64,000 nt of DNA from Quillaja saponaria (lineage: Eukaryota > Streptophyta > Magnoliopsida > Fabales > Quillajaceae). The notes beneath the pieces were generated by a model. It made no database searches and was not told where the DNA came from. It was given only the letters and a program-made list of their open reading frames with translations. Positions 47,546 through 59,276 of this stretch are shown here, piece by piece (positions within the stretch are counted from its first letter, which is position 1; each line of letters starts with the position of its first letter). A program made the position numbers and the translations under genes. The stretch lies in contig CM055607.1 of NCBI GenBank assembly GCA_029379385.1, positions 12,462,001 to 12,526,000 of the forward strand. The letters are read 5' to 3'.

Positions 47546-49561
47546 TCATTCACCACCTCTGCTGTGAATCCACCATAATAGATTAGTGAGAGAGTTCCCA
47601 TCATCAAAACCTTTTAACTTTCTGATATTATTCAATGCGCCCTTTTGGTCATTAAGTCCTTGCAAGGCGTAGATGAACCCCTTCCAACTTTCTTCAACGT
47701 CATTCTTTTTCAAAGGAAGCGTCCATTTCACAAGCTCCTTTGCAAAGTCAACATCAGAATAAACCACCTCAGTAATAGGCGATAGGGGCAGAACCTGAAT
47801 GCCAAGTCTACATTCTCTGCATTCAGCAGTAGCAAAAAATAGTTTACTATCTCTCATGTTAGCCCACAAAATGCCCACCACCCTGTTGTTTCTTGTAAAC
47901 CCTTCTTCCTCATAAATATCATTTTCCTCTTTCACATGCCACCATGTTTGGGCTGCACGTATTTCCAATGCTGTAAGTGTCGATCCAAGGGCAACGAGAT
48001 TGGTGTCACCATATGCCAATCCCATCAAGGCTGCAGAATAGTATCCGTTTACAGCTTCACTTGAGCTCTCCTGATTTCGCCCATTTTCAAATTCAGTTAA
48101 CCCTGCAGCCCAAGAATGCAACTTATACAAGTCAAAACACCTTAAACGCGGATAATTCGAGTTTGATCTATTGCCCAAATTCATGAAATCTGTCACAAGT
48201 GAATAAGCTTGAGGCTTGTACTTCCTTCCCCATGCTGGATCAATCTTTGTAAGCACTGCTATCCCATAAATATAATACCCCAGATGAAAATGATGATCAT
48301 TAAAGATTCCGAACCCAAAATCAGCTGCTGAATCATTAGAACCTTTCTTAGTAATAAGTCCACCCCATTTTCTATCATATAGAAAACCATTACCACTAAA
48401 AGTTCCATCCAACCATGGCTCAATTGTTTCCTTCAGGAACTTCCTGATAGCTGGAATCACTTCAAGAAAATGTACCTCTTCAGCTATCAATGCCAACCTT
48501 GCTGCCCTCCCAACCAATTTCCCATAAAAATAAGAGGATGTTGTATTCATTATTGCAATAGAATTCAATGCTTCAACATCCTTAGAAAGAGCTGAAATAA
48601 TTTCAGCAAAAGATTCTTCTTCGATACCTCCAATGGAATTCCATGTCACAGGAATAGGATCAGTTTTTAATACCCATGAATCTCCAACAACACCAACAAG
48701 GTCACCATCAATACTCTTATACTTAAAATCCTTCAACACAGTGGTATCATAATCCTTAGAAAATAGCTGAAGATGAAGAGGGTGAGCTAGCATAAGCAAA
48801 TCCCCCCTCCCTTTCTTTATCCATTTATATTCCAAAGAGAAAGTTTCCTTTTTGAATATTGCATTCCCAGATATAGGGTAACAAGAACTGAACCTGTCCA
48901 AGATGGCCTCGTATTTTGGGTCTGAATCTGGCAATATTGCTATACGAATTATGCCTGAAAACCCACTAGAAGTAACTATAGAATTTTGGGTTTGTTTCAG
49001 TTTGATTGGGTTGGATGTATACATAAGCCATGTCTGGCCATTTTTAAGGCTGATTTTGTACTTGGTGAGAGAATTTTTTGTAGACAATTTGAGGATTTTC
49101 GTATTGGTGACAATGGAAAGCTCAGTGTCACCATTCACAGCTGCAGTCAGAAATGGGCTCCCTCTGACAAGAAAGAACCTTAAATTGGAAGAGGGAATGT
49201 CTAAAGTGACACTGAGATCACTGAAATCAGAAATTTTATGGGTTCTGTTCTGTGATTCAAGACCGGTCTTTTTTGAGGCAGAGATAGTGAGGTCAGGGTT
49301 GAAAATCTGGAATATCAAACTGGCATTGAAGAACAGAGCTGGGAAAGATACAGCAAGAGAGGAATTAGAGGATTTAACGAGGTAAGGGTGGATATACTCA
49401 GGCCGATCACCATTTTCAAGGACAAAGTTTTGGAAGAAAGTGTTTGTAGGAAGTGGATTGGAGAGGAGGTTTTGGGAGAAGAAGTTGGATGGGTCAGGTA
49501 GGACTGTGGAATGGGCTTGAGGGAAAAGAAACGGTGTGGTTGGTGGTGGGATGAGAGACAT
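47546..49561 (-). CDS. Endo-1,3-beta-glucanase, glycoside hydrolase family 81 (second copy)
   Basis: Intronless, 671 aa, paralogous to the gene at 43657-45855 over its whole length. The start at 49561 (MSLIPPPTTPFLFPQ) is chosen because a TATAAAA box lies about 70 bp upstream (49630-49636) and paralogue similarity begins there. The open frame continues upstream to 49738 but would run through the TATA box. Catalytic pairs D422-x3-H426 and E498-x3-E502 are intact, with LLMLAHPLHLQLF and DGDLVGVVGDSW. Unlike its neighbour it lacks the basic, Pro-rich N-terminal extension. No signal peptide is evident, so a cytosolic or unconventional route is possible. Confidence 0.92.
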   Translation of the reverse strand: MSLIPPPTTPFLFPQAHSTVLPDPSNFFSQNLLSNPLPTNTFFQNFVLENGDRPEYIHPYLVKSSNSSLAVSFPALFFNASLIFQIFNPDLTISASKKTGLESQNRTHKISDFSDLSVTLDIPSSNLRFFLVRGSPFLTAAVNGDTELSIVTNTKILKLSTKNSLTKYKISLKNGQTWLMYTSNPIKLKQTQNSIVTSSGFSGIIRIAILPDSDPKYEAILDRFSSCYPISGNAIFKKETFSLEYKWIKKGRGDLLMLAHPLHLQLFSKDYDTTVLKDFKYKSIDGDLVGVVGDSWVLKTDPIPVTWNSIGGIEEESFAEIISALSKDVEALNSIAIMNTTSSYFYGKLVGRAARLALIAEEVHFLEVIPAIRKFLKETIEPWLDGTFSGNGFLYDRKWGGLITKKGSNDSAADFGFGIFNDHHFHLGYYIYGIAVLTKIDPAWGRKYKPQAYSLVTDFMNLGNRSNSNYPRLRCFDLYKLHSWAAGLTEFENGRNQESSSEAVNGYYSAALMGLAYGDTNLVALGSTLTALEIRAAQTWWHVKEENDIYEEEGFTRNNRVVGILWANMRDSKLFFATAECRECRLGIQVLPLSPITEVVYSDVDFAKELVKWTLPLKKNDVEESWKGFIYALQGLNDQKGALNNIRKLKGFDDGNSLTNLLWWIHSRGGE

Positions 49562-51730
49562 TTTCCTTATTGCTTGAAAGCTAAGAAGGGTGTGGAGATG
49601 AGAATGGAAATTGGGGTTTGGCCTAGGGGTTTTATAGAGCTGTACGAGCTTTTTATTTTTTATTTTTAGGCTTTGCTGTTTGTTTCTTAATTTAATATCT
49701 GAATTAATAAGAGTTGGGTATCGTATGTGAATCAACAATAATTTGGTATAGTATTAAACGAGCTATATTCTTGGACAATAAGGATCTCTTAATCATGATA
49801 GAAATCTGTGAGATTATTTTCATAACAGCTGCCTTCAATTACTTTTGACCGTTATTGCTTCCAAAAAGTGTAGTACTAGCCTAATAATATCCATGGTGGC
49901 TCTTTCTTCAGTTTGAATCTTTCAATGGTTACTTTTTTACGGAATGATAGAGTTAGAATAGACGGACTCATCAAACCAAAGCTACATACATGACTTAAAT
50001 TAAATTAAATTAAAAGTTGGTGAGCATAGCAAGTGGATAAAAGAAATTAGCAGCAAATACTTGTTTTTTTTGTATGTGGGAAAATTTAGCAGCAATTATT
50101 ATTGACATTTTCTGTATTTTACACACGTGCGAATCTGGATTTGGGATCCACCCGATTGGTGGAATTCTTATTAGTATTTACAACAGCAAGCCAGAGAATT
50201 ATTGGAATATAAAACTGAACTGAACAAGGTGATTTGACCAAAATAATCTGAGAATCAGTATTATTTGTAGAGGTCAATCAATTATTGTAAACTTGTTCCA
50301 ATTCTGGGTTTGAGATATTAAATTCCTAAATCTTTTCTCAGAACCCTAAGCATGGTCGCTTTCTATTTTCAGAAAAATAAAAAATTATTGTAGAATTAAA
50401 CCAATGAAGTACAATTTTGGAAATACTCTTATTACCGTCAGCAGACATCATGATAACATATTATTGGGTAGGTAGGTATAGTCCAGTTGATAAATCAACA
50501 GTTCTAGAAGGTAATTAGCAGGTTGACATATTTAAACTTTAATATTCTCGTCTTCGTTATATTAGCATTTGCTATGGTATAAAACGTTTGACTATATCAA
50601 AAAAAAATGTACCAAGAAATTAATAAAAATGTTTGACTGTACTATTTACACAATCATAAGGGAAGGAATTTTAAAAGTCTGCACAACTTGAGGTTGACAA
50701 TTTGTAAAAAGTCTACATTCTCAAAATCATGTAGTATATCTAATTCATTATCCTACTAAAATTGGGAAGCTTATTACGTATTCAAATTCAAGGTGTCTAG
50801 AATTTTTAACAAACTTGTTGCCCATGACTTTTTTTAGCAAATTAAAGTTTGATATCAAAATTTAGAATATGTAAATTGGTTCATTGGTAAAATTCAAGGT
50901 TTTCATATCCACTTCAAACATCAACTCAGATGGAATAAAAAATAAATAAAGGTTCCTAGGTTCAATTAAAATTATTTACACTAATTTTATAATATATAAT
51001 CAAAGTATAATATTTTCAAATATATAAAAAATATTTTATTATATATTTTTAATTTAATATTATATCAATCAATATGTATTTATTTAAGAAACTCCTTACC
51101 TTACTTTTAAGATTTACCATAATATAATTGGTAGGTCTAAGGTTTAAGTTATAGTTTATTTATTTTCTAAATATTGTAAGTATTCCCTCACAATTTTAAA
51201 TTGGGTCAAGCGAGTTTAGACCAATGACTAAGCCAAGTCAAGTTTAAAAACACTGATAAAATAATTTACTTGTCTTTAGACATTATAATTGATTAGTTAC
51301 TTTTTGTTTTATAGTTGATTTACCAAATCTACATCTTATAGAAAAAAAAATATTTTTACATAGACGGTAATTACCAGAGTGTACAATTACCTATTAACAA
51401 ATGAGTGAATCCCTCTTGCTTACTTATTTGTAAATATCCAGTGATACTTCAAAACCAAAGAAGTGACTTCAAGCAAGTTCTTCTCCATTCTATCTTAGTT
51501 GTGACGTGCACACAAACATTTTTAGGTTGCTCACGTAGCCTTTTCAGAAAACAAAAATAGCAGAGTTTTGCCAATAAAGGCTCTAGAAGCCCATTATGTA
51601 TGCAAAGTATCCATCCAGTGGATCCGGTTGGCAATTCCAAGCCCAACCGCTTGTCTCAAACCATAACCGGAGTCAGAACCATCCAGCTTTCCGGTTTACA
51701 TCACAAGGGAAGAGAGAGAGAGAGAAGGAG
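49562..51730. other. Intergenic region between divergent genes
   Basis: Upstream regions of the GH81 gene (minus) and the coiled-coil gene (plus). AT-rich; no supported gene. A GA-rich stretch (about 51713-51729) directly precedes the coiled-coil gene start. Confidence 0.6.
49630..49636 (-). promoter_or_regulatory. TATA box of the second GH81 gene
   Basis: TATAAAA on the minus strand, about 70 bp before the ATG at 49561. It argues for that start rather than the upstream in-frame Met at 49738. Confidence 0.6.
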
Positions 51731-54700
51731 ATGGCTGGTTTGTTAGCATGGGCAGCGGACGTTGTAGGAGGTGGTGGTGTCCAGACGAACCAAGAGGACG
51801 TAATCAATTCAATTCCAATTCTCTTCACTTCCGAGCAGCAAAAGTACGTTCAAGAATTGGATCAAAAAGCAGCTTCTCTGAGCCGGTCGATCCAGGATCT
51901 ACGGCTGAGACTTCCTCCTCCAGACATATCCCAGCGCCTTCCTCATCTCCATGCCCACTCCTTGGCTTCTAACGCTGCTCTTGCCCTGCAATTGAATGCT
52001 CACTTGGCTACACGCGAACAGGTTTGCTTCGAATGATTTGTATGGAACTTTCAGTTGGACTGTATTCCAAGTAGAAAAGAACCTGTTCTGCTACTTGCAT
52101 TCTTCAAATTTATGGACTTTATAACTCTGGTCTATCAATTTTGATTGCAGTCTTGTGGTAATGATGCAAACTAATAATTTGTACAGATGATCTTTTTAGG
52201 GGTTGGAAATTTATATCAGCTTTAGTTTAGAGTTACTAGGTACTATGAAAGGGGATTTTATGACTCTATTTCTAGTGTACAAGTTCTCCTGTACTACACA
52301 ATTAACCTTGAATTACATACCGAAGAAATGAAATGATATGTCAAACTTTACATTAAAGATGAATTCCGCTGCCTTTTATGGTAAGCAAAACACAGAAGAA
52401 GAAAAAAAGAAAGACTTGGAGGGATTAATACTGTTGAAGGATAACTTCCACTACATCTGAGATTCTTAGTTGTGGTGAATGGATTGCGTTCATCTAGCAA
52501 CAATGGAGTTCTTCTTTTTCAGTGTCCTATTACATTGATTCAAACACTTTTGAAAAGTAATGTATATTACAAGAGTTTGTCTTTAGATTCATGGACATTA
52601 CATTGCCAATTTTTCTGATGAAAGTCATATTTACAATTGAGGCAATAACATTTTGACATCTATGACTCTAAATGCGACATTGTAGAGTTTTCTGGTTAAC
52701 CTATTTATCTTTCTTTTCTTTTTCTTAAGGAAAAAAAAAAGCAGTAATTGTTTTCTTATTTATCTGAAATAGGAAGTAGCTATGGTTTTACTGATTATCT
52801 TTTTCTTGTGTGTATTTGATATAGATGTGGCAAGTGGTAATTTCATTTAGGGGAAGCGAAATGTAAATTGAAATGACCAATGAGTCTCATTCTGAATTTA
52901 TGTTTCTTAAGTTTGGTCTGGTCAGTCTGGTGATTGGAAGAGTTCCATGTTATATGTTCCATGCCCCATTTTACACTAATATAATATTTGCTACCATTCT
53001 TAATGGGCAGGCCCAACTGAGAGAGATGACACTGCAGGAAGAAAATTCTGCTTATGAAAAAGCAATATCAAATTTTGAGAATAAGATACAGGAGAAAGTG
53101 GAGGAGGCAGATTTACTTCGAAGGAAGTTTGAGGTGAGAGCCAATGTTAACTTTATGTCTTTCTACATGCCTGTATGTAAAGTATTCTCTAAGATCCTGA
53201 ACTCAATTTCTTAATGCAATTCTTTTTATTTTGATTTTTTTTTTCTTTTGATATTGAAATATCCTCCTTCCCCATTAGGGAATTTGGTAAGACCTTGGAT
53301 AAGTGATTTCAAATTGGAATATACTTGAAAATATATTAGCAACTTAGTTTCAAATGTTAGTCTAAATGTTATGCCCCGTGAAAGTTTATTTAGATATGTA
53401 CAACTTGCTATTCCAAGTAATAGAAGTGAGACTTGTATTGGGTTGGGATAAGTTTTGTGAAGTCAATAGCATCATTTATTTTAATTTTCTTCATTAATGT
53501 TTAAGGAAATGGATGAGACTGAGAATAAACTGAAAGTTGAGCTGGAGAATGTGGAAGCTTCTATAAATACTAGTCAGTCTCGGAGATCTGATGGGCCAGA
53601 AACTAAATCCAAAATGACATTTGAAGCTGTACCTGATACAGAAGCTGATAAGTTTGCTATGCAAGACAAGTTAGAGAAGAAGAAGAAAGAATTGGTCCAT
53701 TGTCTCTTTTCATTATATATGTTAATTTCTAAATTCATTTTCATAATTTCTTTTTGATTTGTTGCTGATTTGTTGTTGTTACTGTATATCATTTCATCCT
53801 GTCAGAGTTCAATGGAGGATTTTGTTCAAGAGTTGGAAAAGAAATGGACAGAGATTCAAAATAATGCGCTTAGGCAGCCTTCCCCAGGTATCTTACATTC
53901 CTGGTATCCAGTTTTATGATATATTGGTCCTTTGTCATACACCTATATTTCTTAATGCTAGATAATCAACCTGTAGGCTATAAATATTGTCATTGTCATT
54001 TATGGGATGAACACAAGCGTTGATTTCCCAAATCAATGACAAAGAAATCATTACCATTGAAGACATGCAATGATACTGTATGATTAATTGGATAAGCCCA
54101 TTCTTGAAAATAGAGGATACATGGGATAAGTTTAATTCGATTTTTATATATAAGGAAATGACTCATAACATGTTTCCATGTAAGGGGATAGTTATGAGCA
54201 ATAAGCACATTTATTTCAAATTGTAAACTGTAATCCAAACTCATAATGACAAAATCATTGATATTGCTGGATTTTCTAGATGCTTTGTATTTGATAAATT
54301 GATCTCATTGACTTCAGTTTTCTTTATTAGTGTCAGTTCCATGATTGGTGTTCTGGCAAACAAAATAATGGATACAAATATGTCATGTTTTCCAACTTTT
54401 TATAAAGCATTTGGAGGACTAAATATTATAGCTTTATTATTTAATTGATCACTTTCTTTTTGCATCTTTCATAATGCTTTGAATTTCACATAATGGAATA
54501 ATTGATAGTTAATTTAATTATTTCAGCGTCTAATTTTGTACATTGAGGAGTAGCTTGTTGATAATTTGGATTCAAGCAATTTTCATTGTGCAGCTCAAAG
54601 AGAGAAAAATTTGGATAAACAGCTCCACAGCCTAATTGAGCAACTTGCAGCAAAACAGGTCCCTTTTATAATTTATGCTTTATACTAGTCATCAATTTTG

Positions 54701-55096
54701 TATATAATATAATTATTCTATCAATTAATAATCTTGATCATATAAACTCTGATTTATCTAATATCAATTTGGACTCGGGAGATGATCTACACACTGCTAC
54801 CTTGTCATCAGGCACAAGCTGAGGGACTGGTCAGTGAAATTCATTTGAAAGAGATGGAGCTAGAAAGATTGAATGGGTTGTGGCATCGCCTTGAAAGTAG
54901 TAATTTGGAGGAGAACCCTGCGAGGAACCGTTTTGGTAGAAGCTCCTCTGAGAAGGGACGTGCATTGTCAGATCACAAACTTCCATATTACGCTGGTGGC
55001 AGGATTGAGAACCAGCAGAGGGTCATGCTCAGGTCGGCATTTGTGATCTACATTTTAGCTTTGCACATCGTGGTATTCATCAAGATCTCATTCTGA
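51731..55096 (+). CDS. Coiled-coil protein with C-terminal transmembrane anchor, conserved in plants, function unknown
   Basis: Six exons: 51731-52021, 53011-53133, 53506-53694, 53806-53887, 54594-54658, 54812-55096, giving 344 aa. Donors and acceptors are GT-AG; exon 3 uses a weak donor (GTCCAT). The N-terminus MAGLLAWAADVVGGGG is followed by LFTSEQQKYVQELDQKAASL and the block SIQDLRLRLPPPDISQRLPH. Residues about 95-275 are rich in Glu, Lys and Leu with heptad-like spacing and should form coiled coils. A single hydrophobic segment at the C-terminus (SAFVIYILALHIVVFIKISF) suggests a tail-anchored membrane protein with its coiled coil in the cytosol, as in Golgi or ER tethers. It does not end in a KASH-type motif. 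I do not recognise a named family. Confidence 0.85.
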
Positions 55097-55973
55097 TGAG
55101 CTTCAAAAGAATACTTTATACATCCATGAATACTTATCTTTCAAGATAAACTTTGATCTGTTTTTCATGTACTAATTACCCCTATATATAAACAATCTCA
55201 TGCATATATATCATACTATTGATTATTCTGTCTCAAGTCTTTTCCTATATCTGTGAGAATGAGGTAAGAAACTTTCAATATAAATGACTAATTAGATGGT
55301 TGTGCCATCTTGTGGAAGTAAGTAAATCAAGGCATTAATCTCTCTACTAAATTTTGACAAAATTATATATGACATTAACCAATTAATTGCAATATAGCAT
55401 ATAATCTCAAGTATTATGGGTATGTACTGGTCTTTTATGAGTACTGTATCTGGAACTCCCTCTCTTTGGGTTCTCTATATTGCATAACTGATAATTCTCA
55501 GAAGTTGTTTTCTCCCATTATTCCCTGTGACTTTTACGGGCTCAAAATTCATTCTACTAGATCTGCCTTAGTAAGTTGGTTCCATCTACTTCCAATATAT
55601 CTTTGGTTAAGAATTACTATACAATTAGAGATATCCCTTTGCAGCTTTTGGAGCAGCCACGTCTTCTTTCACGTTTCTTCTTGTTTGGGGTGTTTTGGGG
55701 GGGGGGGGGGGGGGGGGGGGTGGGTTGCCGTGGCGTGGGGAAAGAAGAATAGATCTTAAAATATCTCCAATATAATACTCCAAGCATTTATTCATATTTC
55801 AGCGTAACTGAAGAAATATAACCTAACTTACAGTACCCATCTATGACAAACTATCTGTTATATGCTTGGACAAATTGTGCTTATACATTGATATTCTATT
55901 CTTCATGTATAATAATATTTTCAGCTGACGACAGAAGTAACTAAAAAAATAGAATATATTTAGCTTTATGGAT
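55097..55973. other. Convergent intergenic region
   Basis: Holds the 3' ends of the coiled-coil gene and the first TBL gene. It contains a 24-G run and a possible SINE tail. No gene is supported. Confidence 0.6.
55697..55720 (+). repeat. Poly-G tract (24 G)
   Basis: Uninterrupted run of 24 G followed by TGGGTTGCCGTGGCGTGGGG. The next ~60 bp resemble the body of the SINE-like element at 42966-43096 in the same orientation, so the run may be an expanded C-rich region of a related retroposon. Confidence 0.85.
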
Positions 55974-57342
55974 CTAGTTTCTTCTGAAAGATGCCCGTGC
56001 TTCCTTCTTCATCAGATAGAGCAAAAACTCATTCCATGTGTCAATAGGGCCAGGCAAGCACCAGTGGACACAGTCATTGACAATCACTTTTTTATGCAGC
56101 CATTGACCATAGTTATTAGGATGTCCATCTGGCCTCTGAAACATAATTTCAGTCGTATCTAGTAACCCAAAGTGCAAGCCCCTCTTTTTCCCTTCCTTTT
56201 CCGCTGCTCTATACTCCTCTTTTTGTGTTAAATACAACTTCATAATGTACCAATCTGGCCTAATCTCATCCTTAGCGAGTGGCTTTGTCCTCCCACACTT
56301 CCCTCCTTTATCCCAATCCCCATTCTCAAAGTGAGCTGGAGAGAATGACCTCAAGAATGTTACCCCTTTGTATGCTTGAAGGTTTCTAATTGTTCTAAAC
56401 GCAGTTCGAAATGCTTTCCTGTATCCATAGTAAATGGTACGGTCAACAATCTTCTCCAGTTGGCATTTGGAACACCCAACTACTTGACCTTTTTCATAGA
56501 AAACCAGTGGTCGAAAGAACCATTGTCCTGCTGAGATGATCACGTAGTCAAAATTTTCAATCTGAGCAGACCAAGCTGTATCCACTTCGTCTAGGTGAAG
56601 GTTCATGAGATTAACGTTGTATGAATGACCATTGGGGTCAGTATCTCTGGCTTTAACCAGATACGGTGACCAGAATGTTGCTAGTAAAAAACTGTACTCA
56701 GGATAGAACCACCTTTTGAAATTTGTGTTTGATGTATAATTGAGAGAAATGTCCTTCGGATTAGCCACCTGAAAGAGTAAACTATACATATGTGACTACA
56801 ATAATAATTTGAGTTAATTAGATTTATCAGGTAAGAATGCTTTAATATTGTCATAGATGGAGTAATTGGTTACTTACACCAGCTAAGAGGCACAACAGTG
56901 ATTGCATTTGGTTTCTTGCCACTGAATCCCCAACAAAGGCCATCGACTTCCCTCTGACAAGCTCGAAGAAGTGAGTGGCGTTGAAGCGAGTAAGCTCGCA
57001 CTCATCTGGTTTCCACCGCCATTTTAAGAACTCCGTATCAGGTCTCCCAAACTTAATGCAGTTTTGTTGGTCAATAATCAAATGACAAGTTTCATTGGTG
57101 TAGTAAGGCCCTTTAGGATCTGAAACCCCGTTTCCTGAGAATATATCACACTTCTCTAATTCTATGCTTTCTGAGATGCTGATATTTATCTTAGGATTAG
57201 GATATGATGAATGTGAATATCTGGTAAGAGAGAGAGGTACCATAGTCAAGAGAACTAGACTTGAGGTTAGCAGGAATACCTTCATGGAAGGGTTAGGTGA
57301 TGAGTATTTTCCATTGAGGAGCTGAGTGGCCTGAAACTTCAT
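55974..57342 (-). CDS. Trichome-birefringence-like (TBL) polysaccharide O-acetyltransferase, copy A
   Basis: Two exons, 57342-56878 and 56768-55974, with a 109-bp intron, giving 419 aa. TBL proteins are Golgi type II membrane enzymes that O-acetylate wall polysaccharides such as xyloglucan, xylan or mannan. A short N-terminal cytosolic part precedes a signal anchor (about residues 20-39). The TBL domain starts at KCDIFSG; the GDS motif is at 138-140 (FVGDSVARNQ). The DUF231/PC-esterase domain ends with the catalytic DXXH motif D387-C-V-H390 in [14 protein letters not shown]. The start at 57342 is preferred over the in-frame Met at 57540 because a TATATATAA box lies at 57384-57392 and would fall inside a longer protein. 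The substrate is not predictable from sequence alone. Confidence 0.92.
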
Positions 57343-59276
57343 GGTGGGCAAGAATGAAGTAAAAGGATTTGCTTTCAGCCTGGTATATATAACGATATTG
57401 ATCTGGTTTATGATGTGTCTCAGGATAACGTTTAAACTACAATTATAATTTTTGAAGCAGTTTATGGATGTGAGGCCTGGTATACCATTAAAATCACCAT
57501 CATGATATGTCTTAGGTCTGAGTAAGGAAGCGTGATTCATATTTGTATGATCCTGGACTGATAATGAAGTCCTTTCGATTCCATTTCTTTTTCTTACAAA
57601 TGTAAAACTGTATGTCTCGTGGTTAACGGCTTCGTTTGAGCTAAAAATTTATTTCTATGCTTGCTTTTATGCAATTTTGTTATACAGGAGCATACATACC
57701 ATGGGAATTGATGACCATTTGGCTTTTACAGAGTGAAATAGTATTTTTTTTTTCTTCTCTTAAGATATATTATATGGTTCATGACATTTTTGTGATAGTG
57801 ATTAGAGCCTTGTTAGACTGCCTTTCTCTTTTTTCTGTCCGTAAAACTAGCAAATCTATATGTTTTAATAGCTTCTCATGGAGTTTGTTTGTCATGAATC
57901 AACCGTTGTATTTTTATCTTTCAACATGCTTAAGAAATCTCCCCTGGATTATTGGACATTTGTTAGTCTATCATTCATATCATCTATGCTTCATTTCTTA
58001 ATTTTTTAAGTTTAAAATATTGAGAAATAAAATTTTGATATATATAGTCTAATTCCAACATGAATGTTTCGTTGATATTGTTTTATAAGATTTACTTTTT
58101 CAACATCTCATACATCATCTACTGGATAAGAGAATATATTATTCCACATATATACAAACATAATTTTGGATGTGGAGCCAAGGTTTGGATGACAAAGCAG
58201 ATAAGCGTAAGCTAGTTGGTTAAGAGGTCAATTGTGCTGATTGCCTGAACTTTTTAGCAAAGTTGATATCCGATTTGATTGGGCACATATATTTGTATGC
58301 TTTGCTGATAATTAAATATCAGAAATCGAGTCTCTTATGTCATATTGCCAAATGATCATGTTGGCTTGGTTTGGGAATTGGGAGTAGTATTTCATGAATG
58401 CAAATTAATTCATTTATTCCAATAATTGTTTCATAATAATAATTATATAATTTTGATTTTACCTTGTAATGATAATTCACATGCATTATTGGGTGAAATT
58501 TCTGGACTGGATGCTTCAACAATGTATTCATAATTCTTTGGAAGTGAGCATAGTTAAAGAGGGACATGCATGTGAGTTCATCATCCTTTTGAATACTTCA
58601 TTTGCAAGGGACAGAAACTAAAAGCCACCTCCCTCGCTCTACCTCTTTTTCTATATTATGTTTTGTTGTTACCCATTTGAGCTGTTGATGTGTTTTTGGA
58701 ACTTTTTCAAGTCTGTAGAGTAATAAATAATATTTCTCTATTTTCTTATATAAAATTATATCTGAAGGAGAGGACCAGTTTTTATATTTGCAGATTTCAT
58801 TCATTTCCATTTAAAATGTTTTTTTACTCTTTTTCTTTCATTGAATAGTTTCCACATTTGAAAGAAAAAGAAATTTTAGTTTTGAATCAAATATACAGAA
58901 ATGTAGTTATAGCTTTACGCAAGAAAATGAAAAACAAGTTAGTTTTTTCTTTATGTCAAATGTAAAATAAAAAGTTATTTAGACTTTAGAAGAAAGGACT
59001 GAGGATATGATATGATCTTGACAATCATTCTTAATTTTCAAATTCTAAAACTAATGCTCAATATATTAGATTCTTGATAAATAAACACAAACTTAATTTA
59101 CATTGGTATCAAGAATGTTCCAAAAAAATAACGTTTTCAGTGCTCTTTATAAAATAAATACCACGTAAATAAAAAACCAAAAACAGTTAACAAGTTTTGA
59201 GCACGAACATTACCAAGCAAAAAAAAAAAAAAAGACTTGATTAATTTACAAAAATAATAACAAGACTAAATAAGAT
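57343..59276. other. Intergenic region between the TBL paralogues
   Basis: Contains the promoter of TBL copy A and the 3' end of TBL copy B. A plus-strand frame 57657-58001 has no motif. Near 58210 a GTAAGCTAGTTGGTTAAGAG string resembles a tRNA A box, but no B box or tail follows. Otherwise AT-rich. Confidence 0.55.
57384..57392 (-). promoter_or_regulatory. TATA box of TBL copy A
   Basis: TTATATATA on the minus strand, about 42-50 bp before the ATG at 57342. It supports that start over the in-frame ATG at 57540. Confidence 0.5.

Noticed and set aside
48903..49385. 160-aa plus-strand open frame
   Set aside because: Antisense shadow of the second GH81 gene.
49562..49738. 59-codon upstream extension of the second GH81 gene
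   Set aside because: It crosses a TATA box and has no similarity to the paralogues' conserved region.
57343..57540. 66-codon upstream extension of TBL copy A
   Set aside because: It includes a TATA-like element 42-50 bp before the preferred ATG and is not family-like.
58195..58290. tRNA-like A-box string near 58210
   Set aside because: No B box, no cloverleaf and no tail; insufficient for a tRNA gene or SINE.
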